From: JAGOGN01 sp036652735
GTDB taxonomy: Bacteria; Bacillota; Clostridia; Lachnospirales; Lachnospiraceae
Direction: 5' to 3'
DNA: 19,288 bases
Assembly (NCBI GenBank): GCA_036652735.1
Contig: JAVVVI010000033.1
Span: forward strand, 1 to 19,288
In this document: positions 1 to 7,939 of the stretch, piece after piece
Layout: every line of letters begins with the position of its first letter
Numbering within the stretch: the first letter of the stretch is position 1
Translations under genes and position numbers: made by a program
The notes under the pieces: model-generated
Seen by the model: the letters and a program-made list of their open reading frames with translations, nothing else
The model's database searches: none
Told to the model about the DNA's origin: nothing

Positions 1-155
1 GCTTAAATAAAGTATTTTTCAATTTCTGATAAGTTTGCAAGTGATGAAAACCCGCCCCAAAGGAAAAAATCAGTGAGGAACAGGAAAAACAAGAAAAATA
101 CCGTCAGATGATGGTACAGGTGGAAGAACGTCTTGCTCAAATGAAAAAAAGGTAA
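1..155 (+). pseudogene. valS: 3' end of valS (valyl-tRNA synthetase), apparently frameshifted
   Basis: The frame ending in TAA at 153-155 encodes a charged helical tail (positions 48-152, ending EERLAQMKKR) that resembles the C-terminal coiled coil of valyl-tRNA synthetase. valS directly upstream of folC is a common Firmicute gene order. The reading frame is not intact upstream. Residues resembling the family's LSNEKF-S segment (SDKFAS) lie in another frame at 25-42, and LNKV lies at 3-14 back in the first frame, with stops at 27, 30, 42 and 45. One extra A in the run at 47-50 would join the second and third pieces; another single-base change near 24-26 would join the first. It is either a decayed valS copy or low-quality sequence at the edge of a contig. 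The family call rests on a short tail. Confidence 0.5.
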
Positions 156-223
156 GTTTAAGACAAACGATCGAATTAAGATGAATTCTGCGATAAAAAT
201 ATTATAAAATTTTTTGAATGTAC

Positions 224-251
224 TTGCATAATATCATCACTATATTATAAT
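224..251 (+). promoter_or_regulatory. Probable sigma-A promoter of folC
   Basis: A TTGCAT -35 element (224-229) and a perfect TATAAT -10 element (246-251) are separated by 16 bp, about 40 bp upstream of the folC start. The surrounding 156-290 segment is AT-rich and holds no other feature I can support. Confidence 0.55.
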
Positions 252-290
252 GATAGAGGTAACTTAAATCTTAGGTATAGTGGTGATATT

Positions 291-1580
291 TTGATATATG
301 AAGAAGTAGAAGAATACATTAATGGTATTCCCAAATTTACAACAAAAAATAATCAGGGACACACAAAGGAATTTTTAGCATTGCTTGGAAATCCACAGGA
401 GAGTTTTAAAAGCATTCATGTTGCAGGAAGCAATGGTAAAGGAAGCGTGTGTGCCATGATTCATAGGGTACTGTGTAAGAGCCATAAGAAGGTGGGGATG
501 TTTATATCTCCGCATCTGGAAAAAATGGTGGAACGAATCCAGATTGGAGAACGTAACTGCACAGAAGCGGAATTTCTGCAAGCGGATGGTGAAGTGAGGA
601 AGGCCGTTGAAGAATTAAAGGAAAAGGGTCTTGCCCATCCCACATTCTTTGAATACTTATTTGGAATTGGAATGGTGGTCTTTCGCAATGCCGGTGTGGA
701 ATATGGTGTAATAGAAACCGGACTTGGGGGAAGACTGGATGCAACCAATGTACTGGAACATCCAATTGTTACAGTAATTACATCCATCAGCCTGGAACAT
801 ACAGAGATTCTGGGAAATACAATTGCTGAGATTGCCGGAGAAAAAGCAGGGATCATAAAATCCGGAACACCCGTCGTCTTCGATGCAAAAAATGAAGAGG
901 CAGCAGCTGTAATTGAAAAAAAAGCACGGGAAATGAATGCCTATGCCTGTGGGGTTACACCAAAGCAAAGGGAAATTTGCGGAGTGGATAACCATTTCAT
1001 AGAATTTTCCTGTAAGGAGATATTTCCGAATAGTCGATTTAAAGTTCCATTTCCGGCAGAATACCAAGGAGAAAATGCTTCCCTGGCACTTTATGCACTT
1101 GCCTTAATTCAAAAGGAAGAAGGAATTCTTCTGGAAGAGATTCTAGAGGGGTTAGCAGATACCAAATGGCCGGGAAGAATGGAAGAAGTCAGTGAAGGAA
1201 GTTATTTTGATGGTGCACATAATGTTGCAGGAATTGAAGAATTTCTAAAGACGGTAAGGCGCATTGGGGGAAAAAAACCGGTGCTGCTATTCTCCATGGT
1301 AAAAGAAAAAAACTATAGAGAAGTGATTCGATTACTTACCCGGGAGAATTTGTGGGGACATGTTATTGTTACGCAAATTTCAGGAGACCGGCAGATCCGG
1401 GCACAGGAGCTGGAAAAGGTGTTTCAGGAATATACTGAGGTTTCGGTGGAATCCTATGTGGATATTAGAGAAGCATACACAAGGGCCAAACAGATAAAGG
1501 GACAGCATAAATTATTTTGTACCGGCTCCCTCTATTTAATTGGAGAATTAAAAAAAATACAGGAGGACTATCATGATTGA
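291..1580 (+). CDS. folC: Folylpolyglutamate synthase / dihydrofolate synthase
   Basis: ATP-dependent ligase of the Mur ligase superfamily. It adds glutamate to folates and, in many bacteria, also makes dihydrofolate from dihydropteroate. The 429-residue length is normal. Visible motifs are the P-loop GSNGKGS (residues 46-52), the SPHLEKMVERI segment, the IETGLGGRLDATN motif, the SLEHTEILG block followed by EKAGIIK, and the C-terminal DGAHN motif. Start is TTG at 291, giving MIYEEVEEYI, which matches the usual FolC N-terminus; the only ATG nearby (298) is out of frame and hits a stop at once. The ribosome binding site is weak. The stop overlaps the start of the next small gene by 8 bp, so the two are probably translationally coupled. 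Whether it is mono- or bifunctional cannot be told from the sequence. Confidence 0.96.
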   Translation: MIYEEVEEYINGIPKFTTKNNQGHTKEFLALLGNPQESFKSIHVAGSNGKGSVCAMIHRVLCKSHKKVGMFISPHLEKMVERIQIGERNCTEAEFLQADGEVRKAVEELKEKGLAHPTFFEYLFGIGMVVFRNAGVEYGVIETGLGGRLDATNVLEHPIVTVITSISLEHTEILGNTIAEIAGEKAGIIKSGTPVVFDAKNEEAAAVIEKKAREMNAYACGVTPKQREICGVDNHFIEFSCKEIFPNSRFKVPFPAEYQGENASLALYALALIQKEEGILLEEILEGLADTKWPGRMEEVSEGSYFDGAHNVAGIEEFLKTVRRIGGKKPVLLFSMVKEKNYREVIRLLTRENLWGHVIVTQISGDRQIRAQELEKVFQEYTEVSVESYVDIREAYTRAKQIKGQHKLFCTGSLYLIGELKKIQEDYHD

Positions 1581-1716
1581 TTTTGAAGAAGAGTTAAAAA
1601 AATTTCAGCCAAGTTTGGAAGTAGAAGAAGCCGAGGAGGCAATTACAGGTCATGATCTCAGCGATATGACGGATATTTTAAAGGAAATGATGAAAGAAGC
1701 AGGAAATCAGCAGTAG
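1573..1716 (+). CDS. Small acidic protein of unknown function (47 aa) downstream of folC
   Basis: Short ORF starting at ATG 1573, with an ideal AGGAGG ribosome binding site at 1561-1566. The start overlaps the folC stop by 8 bp and the stop is followed within 12 bp by the next gene, so it sits in a tight operon and is almost certainly translated. The protein is acidic in its first half (MIDFEEELKKF, then EVEEAEEA) and appears helical throughout, with a DMTDILKEMMKEA tail. No signal peptide, membrane segment or cysteine is present. I do not recognise a family. The position suggests a small cytoplasmic partner of FolC or of the TPR protein, but this is only inference. Confidence 0.75.
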   Translation: MIDFEEELKKFQPSLEVEEAEEAITGHDLSDMTDILKEMMKEAGNQQ

Positions 1717-1727
1717 AGGTGGAAAGA

Positions 1728-3035
1728 ATGGGATGTTATAAGAAAATCCTTCATACATCAAATTACCTGTATAATGAAGGATTAGAGAAGGCAAACGTAA
1801 GGGACCTTTCCGGAGCAGTGGAATGCCTTGCCAAAAGTTTAAGATACAATAAGGAAAACACCCAGGCTCGGAATCTTTTGGGACTGGTTTACTATGAGAT
1901 AGGGGAAACCGTTCTTGCTCTCAGAGAATGGGTCATTAGCATGAATTTTCAAAGTCAGGAAAATAGTGCGGAAAAATATTTGAATGAAGTCCAGTCAGGA
2001 TCGGGACAACTTAATGCAATTAACCAAACAATAAAGAAATTTAATCAAGCCTTAACTTATGCGAAACAAAAAAACGAAGATTTGGCCATTATTCAATTAA
2101 AAAAAGTCTTGTCGTTGAATCCAAATTTAGTGAAAGCACACCAACTACTGGCATTGATTTATATACATCAGGAACAGTATGCACAGGCAAAGGATGTTCT
2201 TCGAAAAGCGGGTAGAATTGATGCAAATAATACCATGACATTAAAATATCTAAAAGAAGTAAATGTTCATTTGCACAATGGAAAAAAGAGTAAAAAACCT
2301 GCAGAACAAAATGAGGAGCTGCTTTCTTATCAAAGTGGAAATGAAACGATTATACGCCCGGCGTCTTATAAAGATAATACTGCACTGACAACGGTATTAA
2401 ATATTATTATTGGTGTGGTAATTGGGTTTTTGATTTCCTATTTTTTAATCGTTCCCAATAGTCAAAGAAGAATTAAGAGCGAAGCTGCCGCAGACTTAAT
2501 TGAAGCAAATGATACCATCGCAACTAAAAATGTAACAATAAAAGGGCTGGAAGCGCAGATGCAGGCTCTTGACGAGGAACTTTCTTCCGCTCAAAATGCA
2601 AATACTGCAACAGAGGACGAAATCAATTCCTATAAGCAGCTTCTGGTAGCCTATGTCACGTTTGACCAGGGAGAAGTACAGCAGGCAGGAGAGATTTTAG
2701 CAAAGATAGAGAAAAAAAATATAAATAAAAAGATGAAAGATACCTATGAAGCTGTAGCAGCTAAGATTAATGAAGATTATCTGGCTGAATTGTATCGAGA
2801 TGGAAGCAGTGCGTATAATCAATTAAATTATGATGAGGCAATTACCTTCTTCAAGAAAATCATGGACGTAGATGAGACCTATGGGGATGGAAATACCATG
2901 TATTATTTGGCACAATGCTATCGTAACAATGGAAAAAATCAAAAAGCAAGTGAATTATATCAAAAAGTTATTGAATTGTATCCGGATACAGAGAAGGCAA
3001 TCAATGCACAAAGCTATTTAGATGACATGGAGTAG
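1728..3035 (+). CDS. Membrane-anchored tetratricopeptide repeat protein
   Basis: About 435 residues in three parts. The N-terminal third holds TPR-like helical pairs (for example LSGAVECLAKSLRYN and YAQAKDVLRKAGRID). A single hydrophobic segment follows at about residues 220-243 (TTVLNIIIGVVIGFLISYFL), then a predicted coiled coil (GLEAQMQALDEELSSAQ), and then C-terminal TPRs including NYDEAITFFKKIMDVDE and NQKASELYQKVIELYP. The C-terminal repeats resemble outer-domain TPR scaffolds, but no catalytic domain is visible. I place the start at ATG 1728, five bases after a GAGGTGG ribosome binding site; a GTG at 1719 in the same frame is less well placed. It is the last gene of the folC operon, followed by a strong terminator. 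TPR proteins usually act as scaffolds; partners and membrane orientation are not evident. Confidence 0.8.
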   Translation: MGCYKKILHTSNYLYNEGLEKANVRDLSGAVECLAKSLRYNKENTQARNLLGLVYYEIGETVLALREWVISMNFQSQENSAEKYLNEVQSGSGQLNAINQTIKKFNQALTYAKQKNEDLAIIQLKKVLSLNPNLVKAHQLLALIYIHQEQYAQAKDVLRKAGRIDANNTMTLKYLKEVNVHLHNGKKSKKPAEQNEELLSYQSGNETIIRPASYKDNTALTTVLNIIIGVVIGFLISYFLIVPNSQRRIKSEAAADLIEANDTIATKNVTIKGLEAQMQALDEELSSAQNANTATEDEINSYKQLLVAYVTFDQGEVQQAGEILAKIEKKNINKKMKDTYEAVAAKINEDYLAELYRDGSSAYNQLNYDEAITFFKKIMDVDETYGDGNTMYYLAQCYRNNGKNQKASELYQKVIELYPDTEKAINAQSYLDDME

Positions 3036-3066
3036 GCCACATCAATAAAGAAACAGTTAAACGAAA

Positions 3067-3104
3067 GAAGAGAAAAATCCAAAGGGATTTTTGTCTTCTT
3101 TTTT
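3067..3104 (+). terminator. Rho-independent terminator of the folC operon
   Basis: Hairpin with an 8-bp inner stem (AAAAATCC with GGATTTTT, loop AAAG), one G-G mismatch, and a 5-bp outer stem (GAAGA with TCTTC), followed directly by six T residues. It separates the folC operon from spoIIAA. Confidence 0.9.
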
Positions 3105-3151
3105 GGTAGATAAAAACAATAAAAATGATAGAAAGGACAGGAGGAAGAGAA

Positions 3152-3463
3152 GTGGACGAAAAATATGAGATGAATCAGCAGATACTTACAGTTAAAGTTC
3201 CAAGGGAATTGGATCACCACATTGCAGATAGAATGAGAGGTGAAATTGAAGAAATTATGGAACAGCATCCTTTGGAAAGGATTCAATTTGATTTTACCAA
3301 AACAGAGTTTATGGATAGCTCGGGGATAGGAGTTATTATTGGGAGATGCAGAAGTATGGGGTTTTATGGAGGAACAGTTGAACTGAAAAATATCAATGAA
3401 CGGGTAAGAAAAATTATTAAAATGTCCGGTTTGGAACGCATAGTGACAGTTTCTGACAATTAA
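3152..3463 (+). CDS. spoIIAA: Anti-sigma F factor antagonist SpoIIAA
   Basis: STAS-domain anti-anti-sigma factor of about 103 residues. Unphosphorylated SpoIIAA binds SpoIIAB and frees sigma-F in the forespore; SpoIIAB phosphorylates it and the SpoIIE phosphatase reactivates it. The key motif FMDSSGIGVIIGR is intact. The phosphorylated serine known from Bacillus corresponds to Ser56 here (first Ser of DSSG). I chose GTG 3152 because AGGAGG lies at 3139-3144, seven bases upstream; an in-frame ATG at 3125 has no ribosome binding site and would add an unusual arginine-rich tail. It is first in the spoIIA operon. In Bacillus this operon uses sigma-H; I looked for a sigma-H promoter in 3105-3151 and upstream but could not find a convincing one. 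Confidence 0.95.
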   Translation: MDEKYEMNQQILTVKVPRELDHHIADRMRGEIEEIMEQHPLERIQFDFTKTEFMDSSGIGVIIGRCRSMGFYGGTVELKNINERVRKIIKMSGLERIVTVSDN

Positions 3464-3484
3464 CAGGAAGGGAAGAGAAAGAAC

Positions 3485-3922
3485 ATGAAAGAGAATAGAA
3501 ATGAGCTGGTAGTTGAATTTGATTCCAGATCTGAGAATGAGGGACTGGCAAGAATTATAGTGGCAGGTTTCCTTCTTCCCATCAATCCAACAGTAGACGA
3601 GATGGCAGATGTGAAAACAGCAGTTTCAGAGGCTGTGACCAATGCAATCATACATGGATATGAGGGCAGACATGGGAAAGTGAAAATGAGTGTAAAACAA
3701 CAGGAGGATGAACTATACATTGAAATAGAAGACTATGGCTGTGGTATTTGTGATATTACCCAGGCAATGGAACCACTGTATACAAGTAAACCGCAATTAG
3801 AACGGTCAGGCATGGGGTTCACGTTTATGGAAGCATTTATGGATGAGATTATTGTGACATCAGAAGTTGGAAGGGGAACCCTTGTTAAGATGCATAAAAA
3901 ATTGGGACACAACCTTTTGTAG
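3485..3922 (+). CDS. spoIIAB: Anti-sigma F factor / serine kinase SpoIIAB
   Basis: GHKL-fold ATPase of 145 residues that holds sigma-F inactive and phosphorylates SpoIIAA. The Bergerat ATP-binding motifs are all visible: the N box (SEAVTNAIIHGYE, Glu49 and Asn53), the G1 box EDYGCGI (Asp83) and the G2-like RSGMGFTFMEAFMD. Length matches the Bacillus protein. A GGAAGGGA ribosome binding site precedes ATG 3485. It lies 21 bp after spoIIAA and 8 bp before sigF, the universal spoIIA order, so these three are cotranscribed. Confidence 0.97.
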   Translation: MKENRNELVVEFDSRSENEGLARIIVAGFLLPINPTVDEMADVKTAVSEAVTNAIIHGYEGRHGKVKMSVKQQEDELYIEIEDYGCGICDITQAMEPLYTSKPQLERSGMGFTFMEAFMDEIIVTSEVGRGTLVKMHKKLGHNLL

Positions 3923-3930
3923 GAGAAAGA

Positions 3931-4656
3931 ATGGAACAGACAAGAGCATTAATCAGTAAATCACACCAAGGGGATAAAGAGGCAAGGGATCAGCTGATAC
4001 GGGATAATCTTGGACTTGTATACAGTATCGGAAGGCGTTTTGAAGGAAGAGGTCAGGAAAAAGAGGATTTGTTTCAAATAGGAACCATTGGTTTAATGAA
4101 AGCAATCGATCGGTTTGATTTGAAGTTTGATGTGAAATTTTCAACCTATGCAGTTCCATTAATTACCGGAGAGATTAAGCGATTTTTAAGAGATGACGGG
4201 ATGATTAAAGTATCAAGAGGAATCAAAGAAAATGGATACAAGACAATGAAGACAAGGGAGTTGCTAATTCATAATCTGGGAAGAGAGCCAACAATAGAAG
4301 AAATTGCAAGGGAAGCCGGACTAAATAAGGAGGATGTTATTCTGGCAATAGAGGCAGGAGCGGAAATTACCTCCATGGATCAGCCCATCTCACAAATAGA
4401 TGGAAATGACACCTGCCTTATGGATCAAATGATTGATACAAGGAATGAAAATGAAGATTTGATTTCAAAAGTAATATTAGAACAGGGACTGGAAAAATTG
4501 AATCAGAACGAACGTAAACTCATTGTATTAAGGTATTTTAATGACAATACACAGATGGAGGTGGCAAAGAAGCTGGGCATTACACAGGTCCAGGTTTCCA
4601 GAATGGAGAAAAAGATACTGATTCAAATGCGGGAAAGTTTGGGTAAATGTGAATAA
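3931..4656 (+). CDS. sigF: RNA polymerase sporulation sigma factor SigF
   Basis: First forespore-specific sigma factor, held by SpoIIAB until asymmetric division. The 241-residue protein has region 2 (LVYSIGRRFEGRGQEKEDL, then FSTYAVPLITGEIKRFLRDDG), region 3 (KENGYKTMKTRELL onward) and region 4 with a helix-turn-helix QMEVAKKLGITQVQVSRMEK. The FSTYAVPLI(T/M)GEIKRFLRDDG segment is characteristic of sporulation sigma factors F and G, and the position after spoIIAA-spoIIAB fixes it as SigF. The start is ATG 3931, preceded by AGGAGAAAG. No frameshift or missing region. Confidence 0.97.
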   Translation: MEQTRALISKSHQGDKEARDQLIRDNLGLVYSIGRRFEGRGQEKEDLFQIGTIGLMKAIDRFDLKFDVKFSTYAVPLITGEIKRFLRDDGMIKVSRGIKENGYKTMKTRELLIHNLGREPTIEEIAREAGLNKEDVILAIEAGAEITSMDQPISQIDGNDTCLMDQMIDTRNENEDLISKVILEQGLEKLNQNERKLIVLRYFNDNTQMEVAKKLGITQVQVSRMEKKILIQMRESLGKCE

Positions 4657-4700
4657 TTTTTACAAATAAAACCATACTGAAAGAGAGAGGAAGTGGTGAA

Positions 4701-4859
4701 ATGAGACGCAGACAGTATCGCATTTGTCTGATTGTGATTTTAGTATTGGTGATTGTTGGGGGAATTTTTTATTGGAGCAGCCTGAAAGGGAACAAGAATC
4801 TTGCAGATGGAACGTTTGTAAAGAAAACAATGGAGTGTTATGAAACAGTATGGGTATGA
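4701..4859 (+). CDS. Small single-pass membrane protein between sigF and spoVAA (52 aa)
   Basis: ORF of 52 codons starting at ATG 4701 after a GAGAGAGGAAGTGG ribosome binding site. The product has an arginine-rich N-terminus (MRRRQYR), one hydrophobic segment (residues 8-24, ICLIVILVLVIVGGIFY) and a short polar tail ending ETVWV. By the positive-inside rule, the N-terminus is cytoplasmic and the tail faces the intermembrane space if made in the forespore. There is no lipobox. The ORF overlaps the start of spoVAA by 10 bp, and spoVAA has no good ribosome binding site of its own, so translational coupling is likely. I do not recognise a family, and Bacillus has no gene at this place. Confidence 0.7.
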   Translation: MRRRQYRICLIVILVLVIVGGIFYWSSLKGNKNLADGTFVKKTMECYETVWV

Positions 4860-5503
4860 CAAATGAAACCATATACATTAAGATTGAACAGAATAATCTG
4901 GTAGAAAACGCCGGGGTAACAATCAGGGATATAGGAAAACTAACAGGAAACAATCAGGAAATAATTCGTCACATCAATCAGATTGTAATTTACCGCTTTC
5001 AGAATCCCAAGCAGCATCCTTTAACAAATAAAAAGCAGATAAAGGTAATGACGATCCTTAAGGTAATTGATGCGATTCAGAAGGAATATCCGAAAATAGA
5101 GGTCGTGAATTTAGGAGAATCGGATTTTATCATGGAATATGGAGGGAAAAATCCAACCATATGGTGGGAGACCGTAAAAGTAATCTTTATTTGCTCTGTT
5201 ATTCTTTGCGGGTCAGCATTTACAATTATGGCATTTCATAATGATATAGGAATTCAAGAGGTGTTTCAGAAATTTTATTACCAGATAACAGGAAAACAGT
5301 CCGATGGTTTTACGATCCTGGAGATAAGCTATTGTATTGGAATCTTTAGTGGAATTGTACTTTTTTTTAATCATATTGGAAGAAAGAAAATCACACCGGA
5401 TCCTACACCCATCCAGGTACAGATGAGAAAGTATGAAAAGGATGTAGACGATTGTTATATTCAGGAAAGCGGACGGGGAGGAACACAGGAAGATGTGGAG
5501 TAG
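4850..5503 (+). CDS. spoVAA: Stage V sporulation protein SpoVAA
   Basis: Component of the SpoVA machinery that moves Ca2+-dipicolinate into the forespore. The protein is 217 residues, close to the Bacillus homologue. It has an N-terminal soluble domain (about 1-100), a membrane segment near VKVIFICSVILCGSAFTIMAFHND and a second at EISYCIGIFSGIVLFFNHIGRKK. The segments IMAFHND, YCIGIFSGIVLFFNH and PTPIQVQM align by eye with Bacillus SpoVAA. Start is ATG 4850 or the in-frame ATG 4856; neither has its own strong ribosome binding site, which points to coupling with the preceding microprotein. It overlaps spoVAB by 11 bp. Confidence 0.92.
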   Translation: MGMTNETIYIKIEQNNLVENAGVTIRDIGKLTGNNQEIIRHINQIVIYRFQNPKQHPLTNKKQIKVMTILKVIDAIQKEYPKIEVVNLGESDFIMEYGGKNPTIWWETVKVIFICSVILCGSAFTIMAFHNDIGIQEVFQKFYYQITGKQSDGFTILEISYCIGIFSGIVLFFNHIGRKKITPDPTPIQVQMRKYEKDVDDCYIQESGRGGTQEDVE

Positions 5504-5918
5504 AGAAATACTTCTGGCTGTAGTGGGAGTTTCCTTTGGAAGTGCTGTGTCAGCAGGAATTTTTGCTTTTTTAACCAGTATTGGTGTACTCACAAGAATC
5601 ATTGGAAAGACAAGAACTGCAAGTCAGATTCAGTTATATGAAAACATGGTAATTTTAGGAGGAACCATAGGAACCCTGATTACGGTATTTCAAGTATCCC
5701 TGCCTATTGGAAGCTGGATTTTAGTGTTTTATGGGCTGGGAGCAGGAATCTATGCAGGAAGCCTGGGAATGGCTTTAGCAGAAATCATTAATGCATTTCC
5801 CATTCTTTTTCGGCGAATGCACTTAAAACATGGTTTAATATTTGTAGTTCCGGCTGTTGCAATTGGGAAATTTATAGGAGCGACTTATTATTTTGCAATG
5901 GGAATGTGGGCGAAATAG
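5493..5918 (+). CDS. spoVAB: Stage V sporulation protein SpoVAB
   Basis: Integral membrane protein of 141 residues with four hydrophobic segments. It carries features of the SpoVAB family: an N-terminal glycine-rich helix (VGVSFGSAVSAGIFAFLTSIGVLTRI), the YENMVILGGTIGTL segment, GLGAGIYAGSLGMALAEIINAFPIL-RR, and the AIGKFIGATYY helix. It acts with SpoVAA and SpoVAC-AE in dipicolinate uptake at the forespore membrane; its individual role is unknown. The ATG overlaps the end of spoVAA, and its own stop lies 8 bp before the spoVAC start. Confidence 0.93.
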   Translation: MWSREILLAVVGVSFGSAVSAGIFAFLTSIGVLTRIIGKTRTASQIQLYENMVILGGTIGTLITVFQVSLPIGSWILVFYGLGAGIYAGSLGMALAEIINAFPILFRRMHLKHGLIFVVPAVAIGKFIGATYYFAMGMWAK

Positions 5919-5926
5919 GAGAAAAT

Positions 5927-6373
5927 ATGGAAAAAAACAGATATAATAAATATGTAAAAGAAGTAACACCAACCCATAGTCTTTGGAAAAACATGTTTCA
6001 TGCATTTTGGATTGGAGGTGTTATTTGTGTAATTGGACAGATACTAAGTAATGTACTGATTGCACAGAATCTTTCAAAAGAAACGGCAGGAACCTGGGTC
6101 AGCATCATATTGGTGTTTCTTGGCGTACTGCTCACGGGATTGAATTTGTATCCCTCCATTGCCAAACTTGGTGGTGCAGGGGCATTAGTTCCAATTACAG
6201 GATTTGCCAATGGCGTAGCAGCACCGGCAATTGAATTTCAGAAAGAAGGTGAGGTATATGGAATAGGAAGCAAAATCTTCTCCATTGCAGGGTCGGTGGT
6301 GTTGTATGGCATATTAACAAGCTCGGCTTTGGGATTACTATACTGGGTAATTAAGTCCATGGGTTGGATCTGA
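5927..6373 (+). CDS. spoVAC: Stage V sporulation protein SpoVAC
   Basis: Membrane protein of 148 residues. In Bacillus SpoVAC is a mechanosensitive channel-like component releasing dipicolinate during germination. Conserved segments are AFWIGGVICVIGQ near the N-terminus, the VLLTGLNLYPSIAKLGGAGALVPITGFANGVAAPA core and EGEVYGIGSKIFSIAGSVV, all close to the Bacillus protein. I chose ATG 5927 because AGGAG lies at 5917-5921; an in-frame ATG at 5906 inside spoVAB lacks a ribosome binding site. In Bacillus spoVAD follows at once; here the next gene is a MATE transporter. No terminator is visible in 6374-6453, so transcription may read on. Confidence 0.95.
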   Translation: MEKNRYNKYVKEVTPTHSLWKNMFHAFWIGGVICVIGQILSNVLIAQNLSKETAGTWVSIILVFLGVLLTGLNLYPSIAKLGGAGALVPITGFANGVAAPAIEFQKEGEVYGIGSKIFSIAGSVVLYGILTSSALGLLYWVIKSMGWI

Positions 6374-6397
6374 AAAAAACACAAAGTTTTCAAGAAG

Positions 6398-6427
6398 TTT
6401 TGGTATACTAAAAGCGTTTGTTATAAT
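6398..6427 (+). promoter_or_regulatory. Possible sigma-A promoter of the MATE transporter gene
   Basis: TTTTGG (6398-6403) and a perfect TATAAT (6422-6427) are 18 bp apart, about 27 bp before the start codon. The -35 element is weak. A GAGAGAAGG ribosome binding site follows. Confidence 0.4.
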
Positions 6428-6453
6428 AAAACGGAAAAAGAGAGAAGGATAAT

Positions 6454-7821
6454 ATGAGTATATCAAGAGACGAAAGATTAGGAACAGAAAAAATCACAAA
6501 ACTGATGTTTTCTATGGGAATACCAGGGTTATTTGCACAATTAATTAACCTATTGTACAATATTGTAGACCGAAGTTATATTGGACATATTGAAGATGTG
6601 GGTGCAACAGCACTTACCGGAATTGGAATCTGTATGCCAATTATCATTATAATTACAGCGTTCAGTTCCTTTGTTGGTGGTGGCGGTGCACCACTTGCAT
6701 CGATTGCAATGGGACAAAAAGATAACGAACAGGCAGAAAAATATTTAGGAAACGGTGTTACCATGCTAGTAATTTTTTCTGTGGTTCTTATGGTGATTTT
6801 TTTATGGGTGAATAAGCCATTTTTATATTTAATCGGAGCCAGTGATGCTACCTATTTTTATGCGGGGCAGTATATTACGATTTATCTCCTGGGAACAATT
6901 TTTGTGCAGCTCACAGTGGGTCTGAATCCGTTTATAACAGCGCAAGGAGCCAGTACAACGGCAATGGTATCCGTTCTAATTGGTGCAATCATTAATATTG
7001 TATTAGATCCAATTCTTATATTTGGATTTAATATGGGCGTGAGAGGCGCAGCATTAGCAACAATTATATCACAGGCAGTTAGTGCATTTTGGGTTATTTA
7101 CTTTTTGACTTCCAAAAAGGCAACCGTAAGAATAAGAAAGAAATATTTGAGACCGGATTGGAAGGTAATTAAAAAATCCTCGGCACTGGGTATTTCCCCT
7201 TTTATTATGCAGTCCACAGAGGCTATGATTTCAATCGTTATGAATAGTGGCCTTCAGACCTATGGAGGAGATTTATATGTGGGTTCTCTTACAATTCTTC
7301 AAAGTACCATGCAGATGATTACGGTTCCCCTCAATGGATTTGCACAAAGTGTCATGCCGATTATAAGTTATAATTATGGCGCAGGAAATAAAAAAAGAGT
7401 AACACACACCTTTCGCAATCTTTTGATTCTATTAACCATTGCAGCCGCATTAATAGCCGGAATGGGAATTATTGCACCGGAGATATTTGCGTTGTTCTTC
7501 ACAAATGATGTTGCTATGATTCAGTTAGTAAAAAAGGTTATGCCAATCTTTATGTTTGGAATGATTTTCTTTGGAATACAAATGACATGCCAGACAACTT
7601 TTATGGCACTGGGACAGGCAAAATTATCACTTTTTGTTGCACTTTTCAGAAAGGTTCTGTTATTGGTTCCACTTGCGCTGATTCTTCCAAAAGTAACAGG
7701 AAATGTAATGGGAATCTATTACTCGGAGCCTATTTCAGACATTATATCAGTTGTAACCTGTGGTGTGCTGTTCCTTATTAATTTTAAAACTATATTATCA
7801 AAATGCCCATCTCACTCATAA
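6454..7821 (+). CDS. MATE family multidrug/Na+ antiporter (MepA-like)
   Basis: Full-length 455-residue membrane transporter with about twelve hydrophobic segments in two halves. Family features include the N-terminal IPGLFAQLINLLYNIVDRSYIGHI segment, where D in the first helix is typical, the GGGGAPLASIAMGQKD loop, and NIVLDPILIFGFNMGVRGAALATIISQ at the end of the first half. The second half has the matching PLNGFAQSVMPIISYNYGAGNKKRV motif. MATE proteins export cationic drugs or metabolites using Na+ or H+; the substrate cannot be read from sequence. The gene lies directly downstream of spoVAC in the place where spoVAD would be expected, and probably has its own promoter. Confidence 0.93.
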   Translation: MSISRDERLGTEKITKLMFSMGIPGLFAQLINLLYNIVDRSYIGHIEDVGATALTGIGICMPIIIIITAFSSFVGGGGAPLASIAMGQKDNEQAEKYLGNGVTMLVIFSVVLMVIFLWVNKPFLYLIGASDATYFYAGQYITIYLLGTIFVQLTVGLNPFITAQGASTTAMVSVLIGAIINIVLDPILIFGFNMGVRGAALATIISQAVSAFWVIYFLTSKKATVRIRKKYLRPDWKVIKKSSALGISPFIMQSTEAMISIVMNSGLQTYGGDLYVGSLTILQSTMQMITVPLNGFAQSVMPIISYNYGAGNKKRVTHTFRNLLILLTIAAALIAGMGIIAPEIFALFFTNDVAMIQLVKKVMPIFMFGMIFFGIQMTCQTTFMALGQAKLSLFVALFRKVLLLVPLALILPKVTGNVMGIYYSEPISDIISVVTCGVLFLINFKTILSKCPSHS

Positions 7822-7939
7822 GATACACGAAATTATAAATTTTACTATGCAGAAAGGGCAAAACTGGTGTATGATAAAAGAGAGATGCATTGGACTGTCA
7901 ATGTAAGGTATATTAAATTTTAGTATAGGAGGGTAAGCT

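Noticed and set aside
3082..3111. Sigma-H promoter before spoIIAA
   Set aside because: AGGGATT could be a poor -35, but it lies in the folC-operon terminator and no GAAT -10 follows at the right distance.
3152..3922. SpoIIAA as the direct target of the hydrogenase-linked phosphatase
   Set aside because: Same window and same family of phosphatase, but the genes are about 11 kb apart in different operons, and SpoIIE normally does this job; nothing in the sequence supports the link.
6419..6435. Rex site upstream of the MATE gene
   Set aside because: Only the left half (TTGTTAT) resembles the motif; the right half does not match.
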